A DNA stretch of 64,000 nucleotides. Source: Actinomycetota bacterium. Its GTDB lineage: Bacteria > Actinomycetota > Thermoleophilia > Gaiellales > Gaiellaceae. The position numbers were made by a program, and so were the translations under genes. Location: NCBI GenBank assembly GCA_009702325.1, contig WLID01000001.1, forward strand, positions 310,001-374,000. The letters run 5' to 3'. The notes beneath the pieces are model-generated. The model did not search any database, was not told the origin of the DNA, and was given only the letters and a program-made list of their open reading frames with translations. Positions 43,556 to 53,521 of the stretch are shown here, piece after piece. How positions within the stretch are numbered: the stretch's first letter is position 1; every line of letters begins with the position of its first letter.

Positions 43556-44653
43556 ATGCTGACTGTGGACGTATCCCTTCCTGAAATCGAGGAGCTGCAG
43601 AAGCTCGCCGAAACGGGAAAAGAGAAGGGCTTCCTCACCTACGACGAGATCGTCGCGGCGCTTGAAGACGTCGATGTGACGAAGGAACAGGCAGAGGATT
43701 TCACGACGTATCTCGCCGAGCACGGTGTCGACCTGCTCGAGGGCGAGCTCCACAAGTCACTCCCGCATGAGGCGCCCGTCGCGGAAGAAGAGAAGCTGCC
43801 GCCGCCGCGGCTCGACCTGACCGTCGAATCCTCGCTCGACTCGCTTCGGCTCTACCTTCGCGAAATCGGCCGCGTCTCACTCCTCACAGCCGATCAAGAG
43901 GTGTATCTCGCCAAACGCATCGAGCGGGGAGACGAGGGGGCGAAGGGACAGATGATCGAAGCGAACCTGCGTCTAGTCGTTTCGATTGCGAAGGGGTATC
44001 TCGGCCGCGGCCTCACGTTCCTTGACCTCATTCAGGAAGGCTCACTGGGTCTGATCCGTGCCGTCGAGAAGTTCGACTATCGCCGTGGCTACAAGTTCTC
44101 GACCTACGCCACCTGGTGGATCCGTCAGGCGGTCACGCGGGCGATCGCCGACAAGGCCCGAACGATCCGGATTCCCGTGCACATGGTTGAGCGGCTCAAC
44201 AAGGTTGTTCGTGCTGAGCGTCAGCTTGTCCAGAGCCTCGGTCGTGAGCCGCTGCCGGAGGAGATCGCCGCCGAGCTTGACATGAGACTTCACGAGGTTC
44301 GTGAGCTCCAGCGCATGGCGCAGCAGCCGATCTCCTTGGAAAAGCCGGTCGGGGAGGAAGAGGACTCGCACCTCCGCGACTTCATCGAAGACGATCAGGC
44401 CGAGTCGCCGTTCGACTCTACGTCGCTCACGCTTCGCCGCACCGATCTCGAAGCCGCACTGAGCGCACTCCCCGAGCGGGAGCGCAAAGTGCTCGAGCTT
44501 CGCTACGGACTCGACGGCGCCCAGCCCTACACCCTCGAAGAGGTTGGTCGAGCGTTTGGGGTCACGCGCGAGCGGATCCGTCAGATCGAAACCACGACGC
44601 TGAAGAAGCTTGAGCTGCTGCCCGAGGCGCAGGCGCTGCGCGACTGTATGTAG
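43556..44653 (+). CDS. RNA polymerase sigma-70 factor, group 1/2 (RpoD/SigA-like)
   Basis: I placed the start at the ATG at 43556, with GGGAGG upstream. The 365-residue protein has a short region 1.1-like N-terminus (residues 1-65), region 1.2 ([20 protein letters not shown]), region 2 ([20 protein letters not shown] ... [20 protein letters not shown]), region 3 ([13 protein letters not shown]) and region 4 with the helix-turn-helix [20 protein letters not shown]. Presence of a 1.1-like segment and full regions 2-4 suggests the principal sigma factor or a close paralogue. Confidence 0.93.
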   Translation: MLTVDVSLPEIEELQKLAETGKEKGFLTYDEIVAALEDVDVTKEQAEDFTTYLAEHGVDLLEGELHKSLPHEAPVAEEEKLPPPRLDLTVESSLDSLRLYLREIGRVSLLTADQEVYLAKRIERGDEGAKGQMIEANLRLVVSIAKGYLGRGLTFLDLIQEGSLGLIRAVEKFDYRRGYKFSTYATWWIRQAVTRAIADKARTIRIPVHMVERLNKVVRAERQLVQSLGREPLPEEIAAELDMRLHEVRELQRMAQQPISLEKPVGEEEDSHLRDFIEDDQAESPFDSTSLTLRRTDLEAALSALPERERKVLELRYGLDGAQPYTLEEVGRAFGVTRERIRQIETTTLKKLELLPEAQALRDCM

Positions 44654-44735
44654 GCGGCGGAGGCTGAGGCTGCGACCTTGGCTGGATGTGGGTAGGACTA
44701 CCCAACTTCGACAGTTCCCCTTGCGAGGCGGCGGC

Positions 44736-44755
44736 TTGTAAGGCTAGCCTTACAA
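44736..44755. promoter_or_regulatory. DtxR/IdeR-type iron box before the FTR1 gene
   Basis: TTGTAAGGCTAGCCTTACAA is a perfect 20-bp palindrome whose core AGGCTAGCCT matches the DtxR/IdeR consensus (AGGTTAGSCTAACCT) closely. It ends 5 bp before the ATG of the iron permease. It contains a -10-like TAGCCT, so iron-loaded repressor should block transcription. The regulator gene is not in the window. Confidence 0.8.
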
Positions 44756-44760
44756 GCGCC

Positions 44761-45615
44761 ATGCTTCCAACATTCGTGATCGGGCTGCGCGAGGGTCTTG
44801 AAGCCGCGCTGATCGTTGCCATTATCGGCGCCTACCTCCGCAAGCAGGGACGCACAGATGCGCTCCGGTCGATGTGGATCGGAGTCGTCTCCGCAGTGAT
44901 TCTCTGCGTCGGCGTTGGTGCCGCGCTGCAGATCCTCCACCACGACCTGCCCGAAGGCGGTCAGCAGATCCTCGAGGCGACGGTTGCCATCGTCGCCGTC
45001 GTGATGGTCAGCCTAATGATCGTGTGGATGCGCCGGCACGGCCGCCACCTCGCGAGCGAGCTGCGGTCAAATGCCGCCGAAGCGTTGGCCGAAGGATCGA
45101 TGTTCGCGCTCGTTGCCATGGCATTCCTCGCTGTCGTGCGCGAAGGATTCGAAACGTCGGTGTTCCTCCTCGCCGCATTCCAGGCCTCCGGCAACGGCGC
45201 GGCTTCCGGGCTCGGCGCTCTCTTCGGAGTGCTCGCCGCCGTCGCAATCGGCTGGGGGATCTTCAGCGGCGGGATGAAGCTGAACCTCGGCAAGTTCTTC
45301 CAGATCACGTCGGCTGTTCTCGTCGTCGTCGCCGCCGGACTCGTTGCCAAAGCAGTAGGAACAGGCGAAGAGGCGAACGTGATCACCGTGCTGCAGGGTC
45401 AGGCAGTCAATCTCAGCTCGATCATCCGACCCGACACGGTCGAGAGCTCCCTTTTTAGCGGCGTGCTTGGCCTTGAGGTCAAGCCCACCGTCGCCGAACT
45501 CACCGCATGGCTGATCTACGCCCTGCCGATGCTGACGTTCGTGCTGTGGCCGTCGGGCCGCACGCCACGCCCCGGCCGCCGCATCGCGACGGCCGAGGCG
45601 AGCGCAGAAGCCTAA
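44761..45615 (+). CDS. FTR1-family high-affinity iron permease
   Basis: I placed the start at the ATG at 44761 ([19 protein letters not shown]). The 284-residue protein has seven predicted helices and both REGxE iron-binding motifs, REGLEA in helix 1 and VREGFET in helix 4. These are the hallmark of FTR1/EfeU permeases, which move ferric iron coupled to ferroxidase. No EfeO or EfeB gene is adjacent. The gene is directly behind a DtxR-type palindrome, so expression is expected to rise in iron limitation. Confidence 0.93.
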   Translation: MLPTFVIGLREGLEAALIVAIIGAYLRKQGRTDALRSMWIGVVSAVILCVGVGAALQILHHDLPEGGQQILEATVAIVAVVMVSLMIVWMRRHGRHLASELRSNAAEALAEGSMFALVAMAFLAVVREGFETSVFLLAAFQASGNGAASGLGALFGVLAAVAIGWGIFSGGMKLNLGKFFQITSAVLVVVAAGLVAKAVGTGEEANVITVLQGQAVNLSSIIRPDTVESSLFSGVLGLEVKPTVAELTAWLIYALPMLTFVLWPSGRTPRPGRRIATAEASAEA

Positions 45616-46070
45616 GCCGAGAGTTCGATCGACTCGATCCGCACCTCAGAGAGAGGGCGGTCGGAGTGATCGGTGGGCGTCGACTGGATGGCGTCAACAA
45701 CGTCCATCCCGTTCGACACCTGGCCGAACACGGTGTGCAGCCCGTCGAGCCACGGACATGCCGGGGCGGTGACGATGAAGAACTGCGAGCCGTTCGTGTT
45801 CGGGCCAGCGTTCGCCATGGCGAGTGCGCCACGGACGACCTTGTTCGGGTTGATCTCGTCTTCGAACTGGTAGCCGGGGCCGCCCATGCCGGTGCCCGTC
45901 GGATCGCCACCCTGGATCATGAAGTCGGGGATCACGCGGTGGAAAACGACACCGTCATAGAAGCCGTCGGATGCGAGCTTCGTGAAGTTCGCGACGGTCT
46001 TCGGCGCATCGGTGTCGAACAGCTCGACCTCGATGACACCGTGGTTGGTTGTAAGGATGGCTTTCGTCAT
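45612..46070 (-). CDS. Peptidyl-prolyl cis-trans isomerase (cyclophilin)
   Basis: The 152-residue protein is a compact single-domain cyclophilin with the active-site stretch [20 protein letters not shown] (residues 38-57, catalytic Arg) and [20 protein letters not shown] (residues 93-112). There is no signal peptide, so it acts on cytoplasmic proteins. It converges with the FTR1 gene with a 4-bp overlap. Confidence 0.95.
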   Translation of the reverse strand: MTKAILTTNHGVIEVELFDTDAPKTVANFTKLASDGFYDGVVFHRVIPDFMIQGGDPTGTGMGGPGYQFEDEINPNKVVRGALAMANAGPNTNGSQFFIVTAPACPWLDGLHTVFGQVSNGMDVVDAIQSTPTDHSDRPLSEVRIESIELSA

Positions 46071-46138
46071 GCCGCGATCCTAGTCGCCACGGTTGCTCGC
46101 CCGCGACTGAGCACGGCACGGGTTGCGTAGGAACGCAC

Positions 46139-46166
46139 ATGGGGCGGGCCTTGCGGCCCGCCCCAT
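46139..46166. terminator. Inverted repeat downstream of the chemoreceptor gene
   Basis: ATGGGGCGGGCC-TTGC-GGCCCGCCCCAT is a perfect 12-bp stem. It sits 22 bp past the leftward chemoreceptor stop and also beyond the cyclophilin start. There is no clear T-tract, so it may be a terminator of the GC-rich, U-poor kind. Confidence 0.45.
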
Positions 46167-46188
46167 GCACAACTCGGTCTGGTGCGTG

Positions 46189-47790
46189 TTACGCGGCGAG
46201 CCGGAACGTTGCGACGAGCGAGTGCAGCTCCTGCGCAGTCGCTGCGAGTTCCTGCGCCGATGCCGCGATCTCTTCCGCCGATGCCGACGTCTGCTCGGTT
46301 GAAGCGGACACCTGCTCGGTTGCGGCCGACGACTGCTCGGCAACCGCCGCAACTTCTGCCGTTGCGCTCACGATTTCGCCGATGCGACCGGTGACGAGTT
46401 CGACCCGCCGACCGATGTGCTCAAACGCCTCGCGTGCCTGCTCGACAACTGCGACGCCATCCTCGGTGCGACGTGCGCCTTCTTCGACGACGGTCACGGT
46501 CTTCTGGGTCTCGACCTGGATCTCGTCGATCAGCGACGCGATCTGGGTTGCTGTTGCCTGTGACTCTTCTGCGAGCTTACGCACCTCTTCAGCGACGACC
46601 GCGAAGCCGCGACCCTGCTCGCCTGCACGTGCAGCTTCGATCGCCGCGTTGAGGGCAAGGAGGTTCGTCTGCGACGCGATGCCGGTGATCGTCTCGACGA
46701 TCCCGCCGATCTCGGTCGACTTGCTCGCGAGCGAGCGGATAGCGCTCGTCACTTCGCCGGTCGACTCACCGACTGCGGCCATTGCCTCCGACGCCTGCTG
46801 AGCTGCTGCCATGCCTTCCACGGCAACGGTGCGGGCCTCGTTGGCCTCCGTCGCAGTCTCTTCGGCCGCGTTCCGCGCCTCATCGACCATGCGCACCTGG
46901 CGCTCAGCACCCGACGCGACATCCGACACGGCTTCGGCGATCTCGCCGACCGCACGGCCCGCCTCGTCCGAGGTCGACGCCATCTGCTGGGACGCTGCGG
47001 AGAGCGTCTCGGAGGCGTCGCGAACCTTGCCGACGACATCGGTCAGATTGACGGACATGAGGGCGAACGACTTGCCGAGCTGGTCGCGGTCAGACACCGG
47101 CTCGACGCGGACGGTGAGGTCGCCAGCGGCGATGTTGTCTGCCGCCGTCGAGAGGCCCTTCAAGTAGTCGATCATCCGCCGGAACGCGGCGGCCATCTGT
47201 CCGATCTCATCGTTGCTTGAGACGTTCACGGTCTGGTTCACATCACCCAGGGCGATGCCCTCGGCTGCGACAACCATCTGGTTCACGCCACGGGTGATGC
47301 CCTTGGCGACGAAGTAGGCGATCGCGGCACCCGCGAGCAGGCCGATCAGGCCAAAGACGATCACGAGCGTCTGCACGAGTGAGCCGGTGGAGTTCGCGCT
47401 GTCGGACGCGTTGGTCGCGTCGACTTCGAGGCCGGCGACAAGGTCATCGATGTTCTTGGTGATCGTCTGGAACAACGCGATCTCTTTGCCGAGGACGAGG
47501 TCGTTGGCCGCAGCCTGATCGCCGGCGCGATAGAGCGAGATCACCTGCTTGCCTGTGCTCATGAAGGTGTTGAACGCGGCACGGGCGTTGTTCAACGCGC
47601 GTGTCTGCGGCGCATCGAGGTCGTAGTGCGACACCTTCGTCAGCTCGTGGCTGAACGACGCGGCCGAGGCGAGAAACGCCTTGCGGCTCTCCGCGCTGTC
47701 GTTCGTAGCGCCCGGGGCGCCCCGCACGATGTCGAATGCGTAGGCCGTCTGCCACCCGTTGAAATCGCTTGCGCGGTACTTTGTCTGCAT
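46189..47790 (-). CDS. Methyl-accepting chemotaxis protein, N-terminally truncated
   Basis: From the ATG at 47790 the 533 residues hold part of a four-helix ligand domain ([20 protein letters not shown]), one membrane helix ([20 protein letters not shown], about residues 147-166), HAMP, and the signalling domain with hairpin tip [20 protein letters not shown], flanked by long coiled coils. Family members normally start with a membrane helix before the ligand domain. None is present. Just upstream, another frame ([12 protein letters not shown]) would join this one if a GGGG run near 47808-47820 had one more G, so a frameshift is likely. Confidence 0.85.
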   Translation of the reverse strand: MQTKYRASDFNGWQTAYAFDIVRGAPGATNDSAESRKAFLASAASFSHELTKVSHYDLDAPQTRALNNARAAFNTFMSTGKQVISLYRAGDQAAANDLVLGKEIALFQTITKNIDDLVAGLEVDATNASDSANSTGSLVQTLVIVFGLIGLLAGAAIAYFVAKGITRGVNQMVVAAEGIALGDVNQTVNVSSNDEIGQMAAAFRRMIDYLKGLSTAADNIAAGDLTVRVEPVSDRDQLGKSFALMSVNLTDVVGKVRDASETLSAASQQMASTSDEAGRAVGEIAEAVSDVASGAERQVRMVDEARNAAEETATEANEARTVAVEGMAAAQQASEAMAAVGESTGEVTSAIRSLASKSTEIGGIVETITGIASQTNLLALNAAIEAARAGEQGRGFAVVAEEVRKLAEESQATATQIASLIDEIQVETQKTVTVVEEGARRTEDGVAVVEQAREAFEHIGRRVELVTGRIGEIVSATAEVAAVAEQSSAATEQVSASTEQTSASAEEIAASAQELAATAQELHSLVATFRLAA

Positions 47791-48069
47791 CGCGTCGGAG
47801 CCCCGCTCGCGAGTCGGCGAGCTTCGCGCATGTCGTTTGCGGTGAGGTTGACGAGGATCGGGTTCCACCGAAGCTGCTCGCCGTAGTGCCAACGAAGCCG
47901 CATCCGCACCGGCTCGGCCGAGAATGAGAACGGGCACGCTTGGTCGGTGAAGGTCGAGATGGTGATGCGCGGGCTTGTCACTGCTCGGGAAGCATCGCGC
48001 CTCAGCCGGTCGTCGCGGGCGGCCCCGGCCGTCGCCGGTCTGGCATCCTTGGTACCCCCTTCCGCGCCC

Positions 48070-50220
48070 ATGGGGCGTGTTCGACGTTTGGCTTCCCTGA
48101 AGAGACTCATCCCCCTCGCGGCGCTTGCTGCGGTACTCGTCGGAATCACCTCGCCTGAGAGTGGCGCGCGGACGGCCGCGTGCATCCCGGTGCGCGCTGT
48201 GTTCTACGAGTCGAGCGACTGGTTCCGGCTTGCGCATGGGCTTGGTGCCAATCCGTCACCTTGCGCCGACTACTACGTCACGATCCCTGCCCTTGCGGCC
48301 GACAAGACCCAGATGCGCTCTGGTGCTGCCTGGCAGGTGCGCCAGCTCGGCCCCAACTTTCATGCGCTTGCCGAGGTCAGCTACACCGGGTGGAAGCGGT
48401 GGGTTACCGCGACGAACAACTCGTGGTACGAGGCGGGCCAGGAGGTGAGGCGCCGAATGGTTGGTGCCGGCTTCGACATTCCGACCGGCGACACCTGGGT
48501 GATCAACGAGTTCCCGTCGACCGTCCGTTCCGGGGCGGGTGCCGACCGCCAGCATGTGCGCGACCTTGTTCACGGGCTGTTCGACGGTGAGGGCGGGCCG
48601 CAGCTCAAGGGGATGATCTACGACATCGGGATCGCGCAAACAGGCGTGGTTCTCGATCAGCACAAGGCCTATTGGGAGTCGTGGTTCCAAGACACGGCGT
48701 TTTGGAACGACATGAACGCCTACGTCTCGGACTTCTTCCAAGAGAACTACGGCGACGTTCGCGCCTATGCGGTGGCGGGTGTCGATCCTGCGACGCGTAT
48801 CGCAACGCTCAATCAGTTCCTCCAGGCACCGCTGCAACTCGCCCTGGCGTCGGGCGCGCCCAGTTCGGTCGCCGCCGCGAAGGCGTATCTCACTCAGGCA
48901 TACGGGTCGCTCTCGAACGCTTCATGGGCCTGGGGCTCCGCGTATGGGTGGACGAAGGTAACTCCCGACGTGATGGCCGACTTCATCTCGGCGCAGACCT
49001 CCGCGATGCGGGCTTCGACCCCAGCTGTGCGCATCGGCTTCGCGTGGAACCCTCTGAACACGCTCGGACTTTCGAACGACGACTACGTCTCCCAGGTGGG
49101 TGCAGTGTTGGAACGTCTCGCCGGGTCGATCCATGAGACCGATGGCGGCGACCCGTCGCTCGCATGCGAGGCGACACACTGCACGTCCACCATCGACGGT
49201 GCCAAAGCGACAGCTGCGTGGAAGACGTTCGCGACGTGGACGCCCACCGTCGCAGCGATCACGAGCACGACCCTCACCTCGACGGCTGGGACCCCGTCGT
49301 CGGCGATCACGGTCCAACTGAAGACCGGCAAGTCGTCAGTCCCGCTCCCCGCCGCGGCGACCGTTGTGATCACCTCAAGCTCACCGAGCGGAACGTTCTC
49401 GACCTCACCCTCTGGACCGTGGTCGCCTACCGTGACGCTGTCGATTCCCGCAGGGCAGAAGACCGCGAGCTTCTACTCGCTTGATGCGACGGCCGGTTCA
49501 CCCACGATCACGTCGTCGCTCAACGGCCAGAGGCAGAGCCAGTCGATCATCGTCGCAGCTCCCACGCCGCCCCCAACGACGACCGGGACGACCACGACGA
49601 CGCCGGGGACGACCCAGGCTCCGCCAGAAGTGACGGTGGCGACGGCGGCGCTGACCGTGACCGACACAAACCGGATTCACGTTGATCTCGCAGTTGCGGG
49701 TGCCGATGGCACGACCCCGTCGAGTCGGCTGCGCCTCAGCGTGATGCTTGGCGACACGAAGGTCGCGTCCACCGTTGCGACAACCGGTGGCGACGGCAGC
49801 GTGAGCTTTACCGCCGCACCGCAACTCCAACGTGGCTGTTACTCATTGAAGGTCGCGTCGGTTGTAACGCCCGGATACGCCTGGGATGGCATTACCCCGG
49901 ATACGTCGTACTGCGTCACGACACTTCCGGCGTCGGTACGGGTCACCGCGTTTGGAATGCGGAAAGGACACCTCCATCTCGGGCTGGCTGTGGTCGATCG
50001 TTCGGGCAAGCCGGTCGCTGCTTCGATGGCGGTTGCCGTCACGAGAGGGACGTCGACGTTCGCTGCGTCCCACGGTAAAGCGGGATCCGACGGCACGTTT
50101 GGGTTGACCGCGCGAGGAGAGCCTGCGAAGGGCTGTTACGGCGTGCGGGTGACTTCGCTATCCGCGCCCGGCATCACGTGGGACAAGCAGATGCCGCACG
50201 CGCGCTTCTGTGTGCGCTGA
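48070..50220 (+). CDS. Large secreted multi-domain protein
   Basis: I placed the start at the ATG at 48070, which gives a proper signal peptide ([20 protein letters not shown]). The frame stays open back to 47947. The 716 residues comprise an N-terminal domain of about 390 residues with alternating hydrophobic strands and aromatic-rich acidic segments ([34 protein letters not shown]), which looks like a glycosidase-type barrel but has no motif I can name. An Ig-like beta domain follows (residues 395-510), then a Thr/Pro linker ([18 protein letters not shown]) and two further beta domains with paired Cys. Probably an exported carbohydrate-binding or -degrading protein. Confidence 0.65.
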   Translation: MGRVRRLASLKRLIPLAALAAVLVGITSPESGARTAACIPVRAVFYESSDWFRLAHGLGANPSPCADYYVTIPALAADKTQMRSGAAWQVRQLGPNFHALAEVSYTGWKRWVTATNNSWYEAGQEVRRRMVGAGFDIPTGDTWVINEFPSTVRSGAGADRQHVRDLVHGLFDGEGGPQLKGMIYDIGIAQTGVVLDQHKAYWESWFQDTAFWNDMNAYVSDFFQENYGDVRAYAVAGVDPATRIATLNQFLQAPLQLALASGAPSSVAAAKAYLTQAYGSLSNASWAWGSAYGWTKVTPDVMADFISAQTSAMRASTPAVRIGFAWNPLNTLGLSNDDYVSQVGAVLERLAGSIHETDGGDPSLACEATHCTSTIDGAKATAAWKTFATWTPTVAAITSTTLTSTAGTPSSAITVQLKTGKSSVPLPAAATVVITSSSPSGTFSTSPSGPWSPTVTLSIPAGQKTASFYSLDATAGSPTITSSLNGQRQSQSIIVAAPTPPPTTTGTTTTTPGTTQAPPEVTVATAALTVTDTNRIHVDLAVAGADGTTPSSRLRLSVMLGDTKVASTVATTGGDGSVSFTAAPQLQRGCYSLKVASVVTPGYAWDGITPDTSYCVTTLPASVRVTAFGMRKGHLHLGLAVVDRSGKPVAASMAVAVTRGTSTFAASHGKAGSDGTFGLTARGEPAKGCYGVRVTSLSAPGITWDKQMPHARFCVR

Positions 50221-50519
50221 GCCTGCGGTACCGAGTGCGTAGTTTCCGCTCCGTGCGGTTTCGCGCTTTCCCCGATGCCGAACCCCTGGCGGGGGACGAA
50301 GTTCCACCTCAATGGCTCACATGCCGCCGAACCCAGGGGATGACGTACCGGTAACTCGGGGCGAAGCGTCGGTCACAGCGACCGATGAGAGTCACCCGCG
50401 TCGATCTCGCGCTCGAGTTCAGGCGTCTCTTCCATGTCTTCAGGCCGAGCGGTGCTGCGGGGGTTGCACCGCGTCTGCCGGTGTTTCGCAACCCGTTCTG
50501 ATGGGCGGGAGCGGGAAAA

Positions 50520-51410
50520 GTGAGGAGGGTGATCCGTCCGACGCTCACGGGCAGCATCCCTACGACGATCCGCAATCACATTTCGATTGCGCGATATGCG
50601 TTCCCTGTCCTCCATCTCCGCCTCCTTGGAATCGCCCTCCTGGCGGCGGCGGGGTTCCTCGCGATCTTTCACGGGAAGCTTCGACGCGACAACGCGTTGC
50701 ATCCGATCGAGGAGCGTGTTGCGGCGCACCTTGGGCTCGTCGTTGTGCCGGTCGATGCTCTGGCCCTACCTGCCGGCGCGGCCACGACTCCGGTTCATGA
50801 CTTCATGGGCCTCGCCACACTTGCGCGGTACCTCGAACGTCCGATCCTTCAGACCCACGGCACCGCGGGAAGTGTGTACGCCGTCGATGATGAGGCGCGC
50901 GTCTTCGAATTCCGCGCCCCGCTCCGAGGTTCGATGGCGATGGCGGCGACGCGTGCGGCTCAGGTTCCGAGTGCTCGCCGCGCTCGACGAAGTACGCCGT
51001 CGATCGTGATCGCAAGCGGAGTAGTGGCTCTGCTGATGGTGGTGACGATCGTGACGAGCTTCACTGCCAGCAACATCGTGCCGACGACCTACATCGGCAA
51101 GAGCACACAGGCGCGAACGTTGGCACAGCTCCTGCCGGCGCAGTGCTCTGGTCTTGCGCCGACGAAGTTGATCACGACGACGTCAGCTACGACGTCCGTG
51201 ACCGGCTCAAACAGCAGCGAGCTGATTCTCGGCCCGAATCACCGGGGAACCGTTGTCTTCAACGCCGGTGGTGGAGACGACTGCATCGTTGCGGGCGGCG
51301 ACTCGCGCACCACAAATCAGGTCAACGGTGGTGGCGGAGCGGGCACCGTTTGTATCGGCGCCCCCACGGCACACAACACCTTCACGAACTGCCCGAAGCA
51401 CTACAACTAG
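50520..51410 (+). CDS. Truncated DUF5305-like protein fused to a Gly/Asp-repeat exported domain
   Basis: The GTG start gives 296 residues. Residues 20-140 (VLHLRLLGIALLAAAGFLAI, then HPIEERVAAHLGLVVVPVDA and ERPILQTHGTAGSVYAVDDE) resemble the C-terminal part of DUF5305 proteins, whose N-terminal domain of about 200 residues is absent here. Residues 155-180 are a second membrane/signal segment (IVIASGVVALLMVVTIVTSF). The tail (LILGPNHRGTVVFNAGGGDD, then CIVAGGDSRTTNQVNGGGGAG) has RTX-like Gly/Asp repeats with paired cysteines. Two originally separate genes seem to have been joined. The start is uncertain. Confidence 0.55.
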   Translation: MRRVIRPTLTGSIPTTIRNHISIARYAFPVLHLRLLGIALLAAAGFLAIFHGKLRRDNALHPIEERVAAHLGLVVVPVDALALPAGAATTPVHDFMGLATLARYLERPILQTHGTAGSVYAVDDEARVFEFRAPLRGSMAMAATRAAQVPSARRARRSTPSIVIASGVVALLMVVTIVTSFTASNIVPTTYIGKSTQARTLAQLLPAQCSGLAPTKLITTTSATTSVTGSNSSELILGPNHRGTVVFNAGGGDDCIVAGGDSRTTNQVNGGGGAGTVCIGAPTAHNTFTNCPKHYN

Positions 51411-51422
51411 ACGCCGTTCGGG

Positions 51423-52181
51423 TTAGCGGAGCAGCCAACCGCCATCGACGGGCAGGATCGCGCCGGTGATGAAGGTGGCTTCGTCACTCGCGAGAAACGC
51501 GACGGCGTTGGCGATCTCCTCGGGGGTGCCTGGCCGCTTCATGACCGGGAGCTCAAGCACCTTCGCTCGGCTCGCGGGATCCTCCAGCGTGGCAGCTGTT
51601 CCTTCTGTCTCAATCATTCCGGGGCACACCGCGTTACAACGGATGTTTTGCTCGGCGTAGTCGATCGCGATCTCGCGCGTGAGCTGGATCACGCCACCTT
51701 TCGCGCTGCAGTAGGCAGCGTGGCGTCCGAAGCCGACGAGTCCGCCGACGGAGGCGTTGTTGATGATCACGCCACCGCTACGTCGCAGCATCGACGGGAT
51801 CACATATCGCGAGCAGAGGAAGGCGCCGGTGAGCGTGACGTCGATGCAGCGGTGCCAATCGGCCTCGCTCGTCTCGGTGACCGACCCGTAGTTCTCGCGG
51901 TCGAGGAACGCCGCGTTGTTGAACAGCACCGCGATCTCGCCGAAGAGTTCGATCGCCTGGTTGACCATCGCTTGCACGGCGTCGCTGTTTGCCACGTCGG
52001 TGTGGATGAAGGCGGCGCTGCCCCCGTTTGCACCGATCGCTGCTGCCGTCTCGATGCCGCGCTCGCCATCGATATCGGCGATCACCACGGCGTAGCCGTC
52101 GCGCGCGAAGCGCTCGGCCGAAGCGCGCCCGATGCCCGACGCTCCCCCGGTGATGACAGCGAGCCGGCGTGTTTCGCTCAT
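51423..52181 (-). CDS. SDR-family oxidoreductase
   Basis: The 252-residue classical short-chain dehydrogenase has VITGGASGIGRASAERFARD (residues 9-28), acidic residues after strand 2 (ADIDGE, favouring NAD), LFNNAAF, IINNASVGGLVGFGRHAAYCSAK (catalytic Ser, Tyr and Lys) and the C-terminal FITGAILPVDGGWLLR. It starts 3 bp after the stop of the 157-residue hypothetical gene, so the two form an operon. The substrate is unknown. Confidence 0.88.
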   Translation of the reverse strand: MSETRRLAVITGGASGIGRASAERFARDGYAVVIADIDGERGIETAAAIGANGGSAAFIHTDVANSDAVQAMVNQAIELFGEIAVLFNNAAFLDRENYGSVTETSEADWHRCIDVTLTGAFLCSRYVIPSMLRRSGGVIINNASVGGLVGFGRHAAYCSAKGGVIQLTREIAIDYAEQNIRCNAVCPGMIETEGTAATLEDPASRAKVLELPVMKRPGTPEEIANAVAFLASDEATFITGAILPVDGGWLLR

Positions 52182-52184
52182 CGG

Positions 52185-52658
52185 CTATTCGCCTTCGTCA
52201 ACGGCGCGGATCGCACCGATCACGTCTTGGCCAGCGGTGTAGAGATCGGACAGCGGGTGGTTGCCCGCTTGGAGCGCAGCTTCGTCTGCTGTCGCCGAGC
52301 GTTTCGCTCCGGTCGTGAGCAGGGTGAACTGCACAGCGCCTGCGACGGGAAGTTCGGTTGCCTCAGAAGCGTTCACTGGTGCCGCTTCGGCGACCGCAAT
52401 CCACGCTTTGCTTGTCGTCGCAACATGCTGGTGCGCCCCCATGCCGATCTTTGCGGCGCCCGTTGAGGCGTAGATGCTCGTGGTGCCCTCGGCTAGGCCA
52501 ACGACCGTCACGACGGCTTCGTCGTAGCCGATGTCCATCACGACGCCGAGCACCTCGCCGTCTTCGACAACGGGTGGTGCCTTGATCTCCTTCGGTCCCC
52601 ACGAGAGCGCCTCGGCACGGAGTGCGACATAGATCGGGGCGAGCGTCGGCTCGCTCAT
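52185..52658 (-). CDS. Conserved hypothetical protein
   Basis: The 157-residue protein has no signal peptide. It alternates strands and short helices (EVLGVVMDIGYDEAVVTVVG, TTSIYASTGAAKIGMGAHQH, TELPVAGAVQFTLLTTGAKR). The repetitive beta pattern with T-T-G-A motifs resembles a barrel or roadblock-like fold, but I cannot name a family. It precedes and is cotranscribed with the leftward SDR gene. Confidence 0.6.
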   Translation of the reverse strand: MSEPTLAPIYVALRAEALSWGPKEIKAPPVVEDGEVLGVVMDIGYDEAVVTVVGLAEGTTSIYASTGAAKIGMGAHQHVATTSKAWIAVAEAAPVNASEATELPVAGAVQFTLLTTGAKRSATADEAALQAGNHPLSDLYTAGQDVIGAIRAVDEGE

Positions 52659-52746
52659 GCGGGAGGCTCCATGTCACTGACACTACCCCACTCGTTGTCC
52701 GCCAACCGCCGTAGCGTTGGGGGTCAACGTTCAGCGAGGAGGCAGG

Positions 52747-53469
52747 GTGGATTTTTCAGGGAAGACGGTGGTCGTGACGGCGGCGGCAGGCAACGTTGGG
52801 AGGCTGGTGACGGCACGGTTCGTCGCCGCCGGTGCCCGCGTGATCGCGGCCGATATTCACGCCGCGCGCCTTGCTGAGCTGAGCGCCGCGCACCCAGGCA
52901 TCGTTGTCGTCGCGGGCGATGTCGCAACGCCAGCAGGTGCAGATGCGTTGATCGCAGCGGCCGGTGATCGCCTCGACGTTCTCTGCAACAACGCTGCACT
53001 GATCGAGGCGACCGTGCTTGAAGAGACCGACGAGGCGCTTTGGGACGAGGTCATCCGCGTCAATCTCACTGGGCCGTTTCTTCTCTCGAAGCGGGCGCTG
53101 CCACTGATGCTTCGCAGTGGTGGCGGGGCGATCGTCAACACCGGATCGACGGCGTCACTTCGCGGCTACCGCTGTGGCCCTGCCTACACGGCGTCGAAGC
53201 ACGGTCTGCTCGGTTTGACCCGCAACATTGCGAGCGCGTACTTCGACAAGGGCATCCGCTGCAACATCGTGTGTCCGGGTGGCATCACGCGACCCGATGA
53301 CGCCCCGATTGCTGTGATGGCCCGAAGCGAGGCGTTCCAGCCGCGAGCGTGGCCGGAGTCGGCTGACCCCGACGGGATCGCTGCCTTGATCGTCTATCTC
53401 GCAAGCGACGATGCTCGGCAAATCAACGGAGTCGCCATCCCGATTGACGCGGGCGCGACCGCCGCGTGA
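52747..53469 (+). CDS. SDR-family oxidoreductase
   Basis: I placed the start at the GTG at 52747, preceded by GAGGAGG. The 240-residue protein has [20 protein letters not shown] at the cofactor turn, where the usual TGxxxGxG reads TAAAGNVG, then [19 protein letters not shown] and the catalytic [23 protein letters not shown]. The C-terminal [16 protein letters not shown] is typical. It is divergent from the hypothetical/SDR pair. Confidence 0.86.
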   Translation: MDFSGKTVVVTAAAGNVGRLVTARFVAAGARVIAADIHAARLAELSAAHPGIVVVAGDVATPAGADALIAAAGDRLDVLCNNAALIEATVLEETDEALWDEVIRVNLTGPFLLSKRALPLMLRSGGGAIVNTGSTASLRGYRCGPAYTASKHGLLGLTRNIASAYFDKGIRCNIVCPGGITRPDDAPIAVMARSEAFQPRAWPESADPDGIAALIVYLASDDARQINGVAIPIDAGATAA

Positions 53470-53521
53470 GAGGCTGCGCGGCGGGCGCGCCGCACAGCCT
53501 CGTGACGTGAGCTGATCGTCG

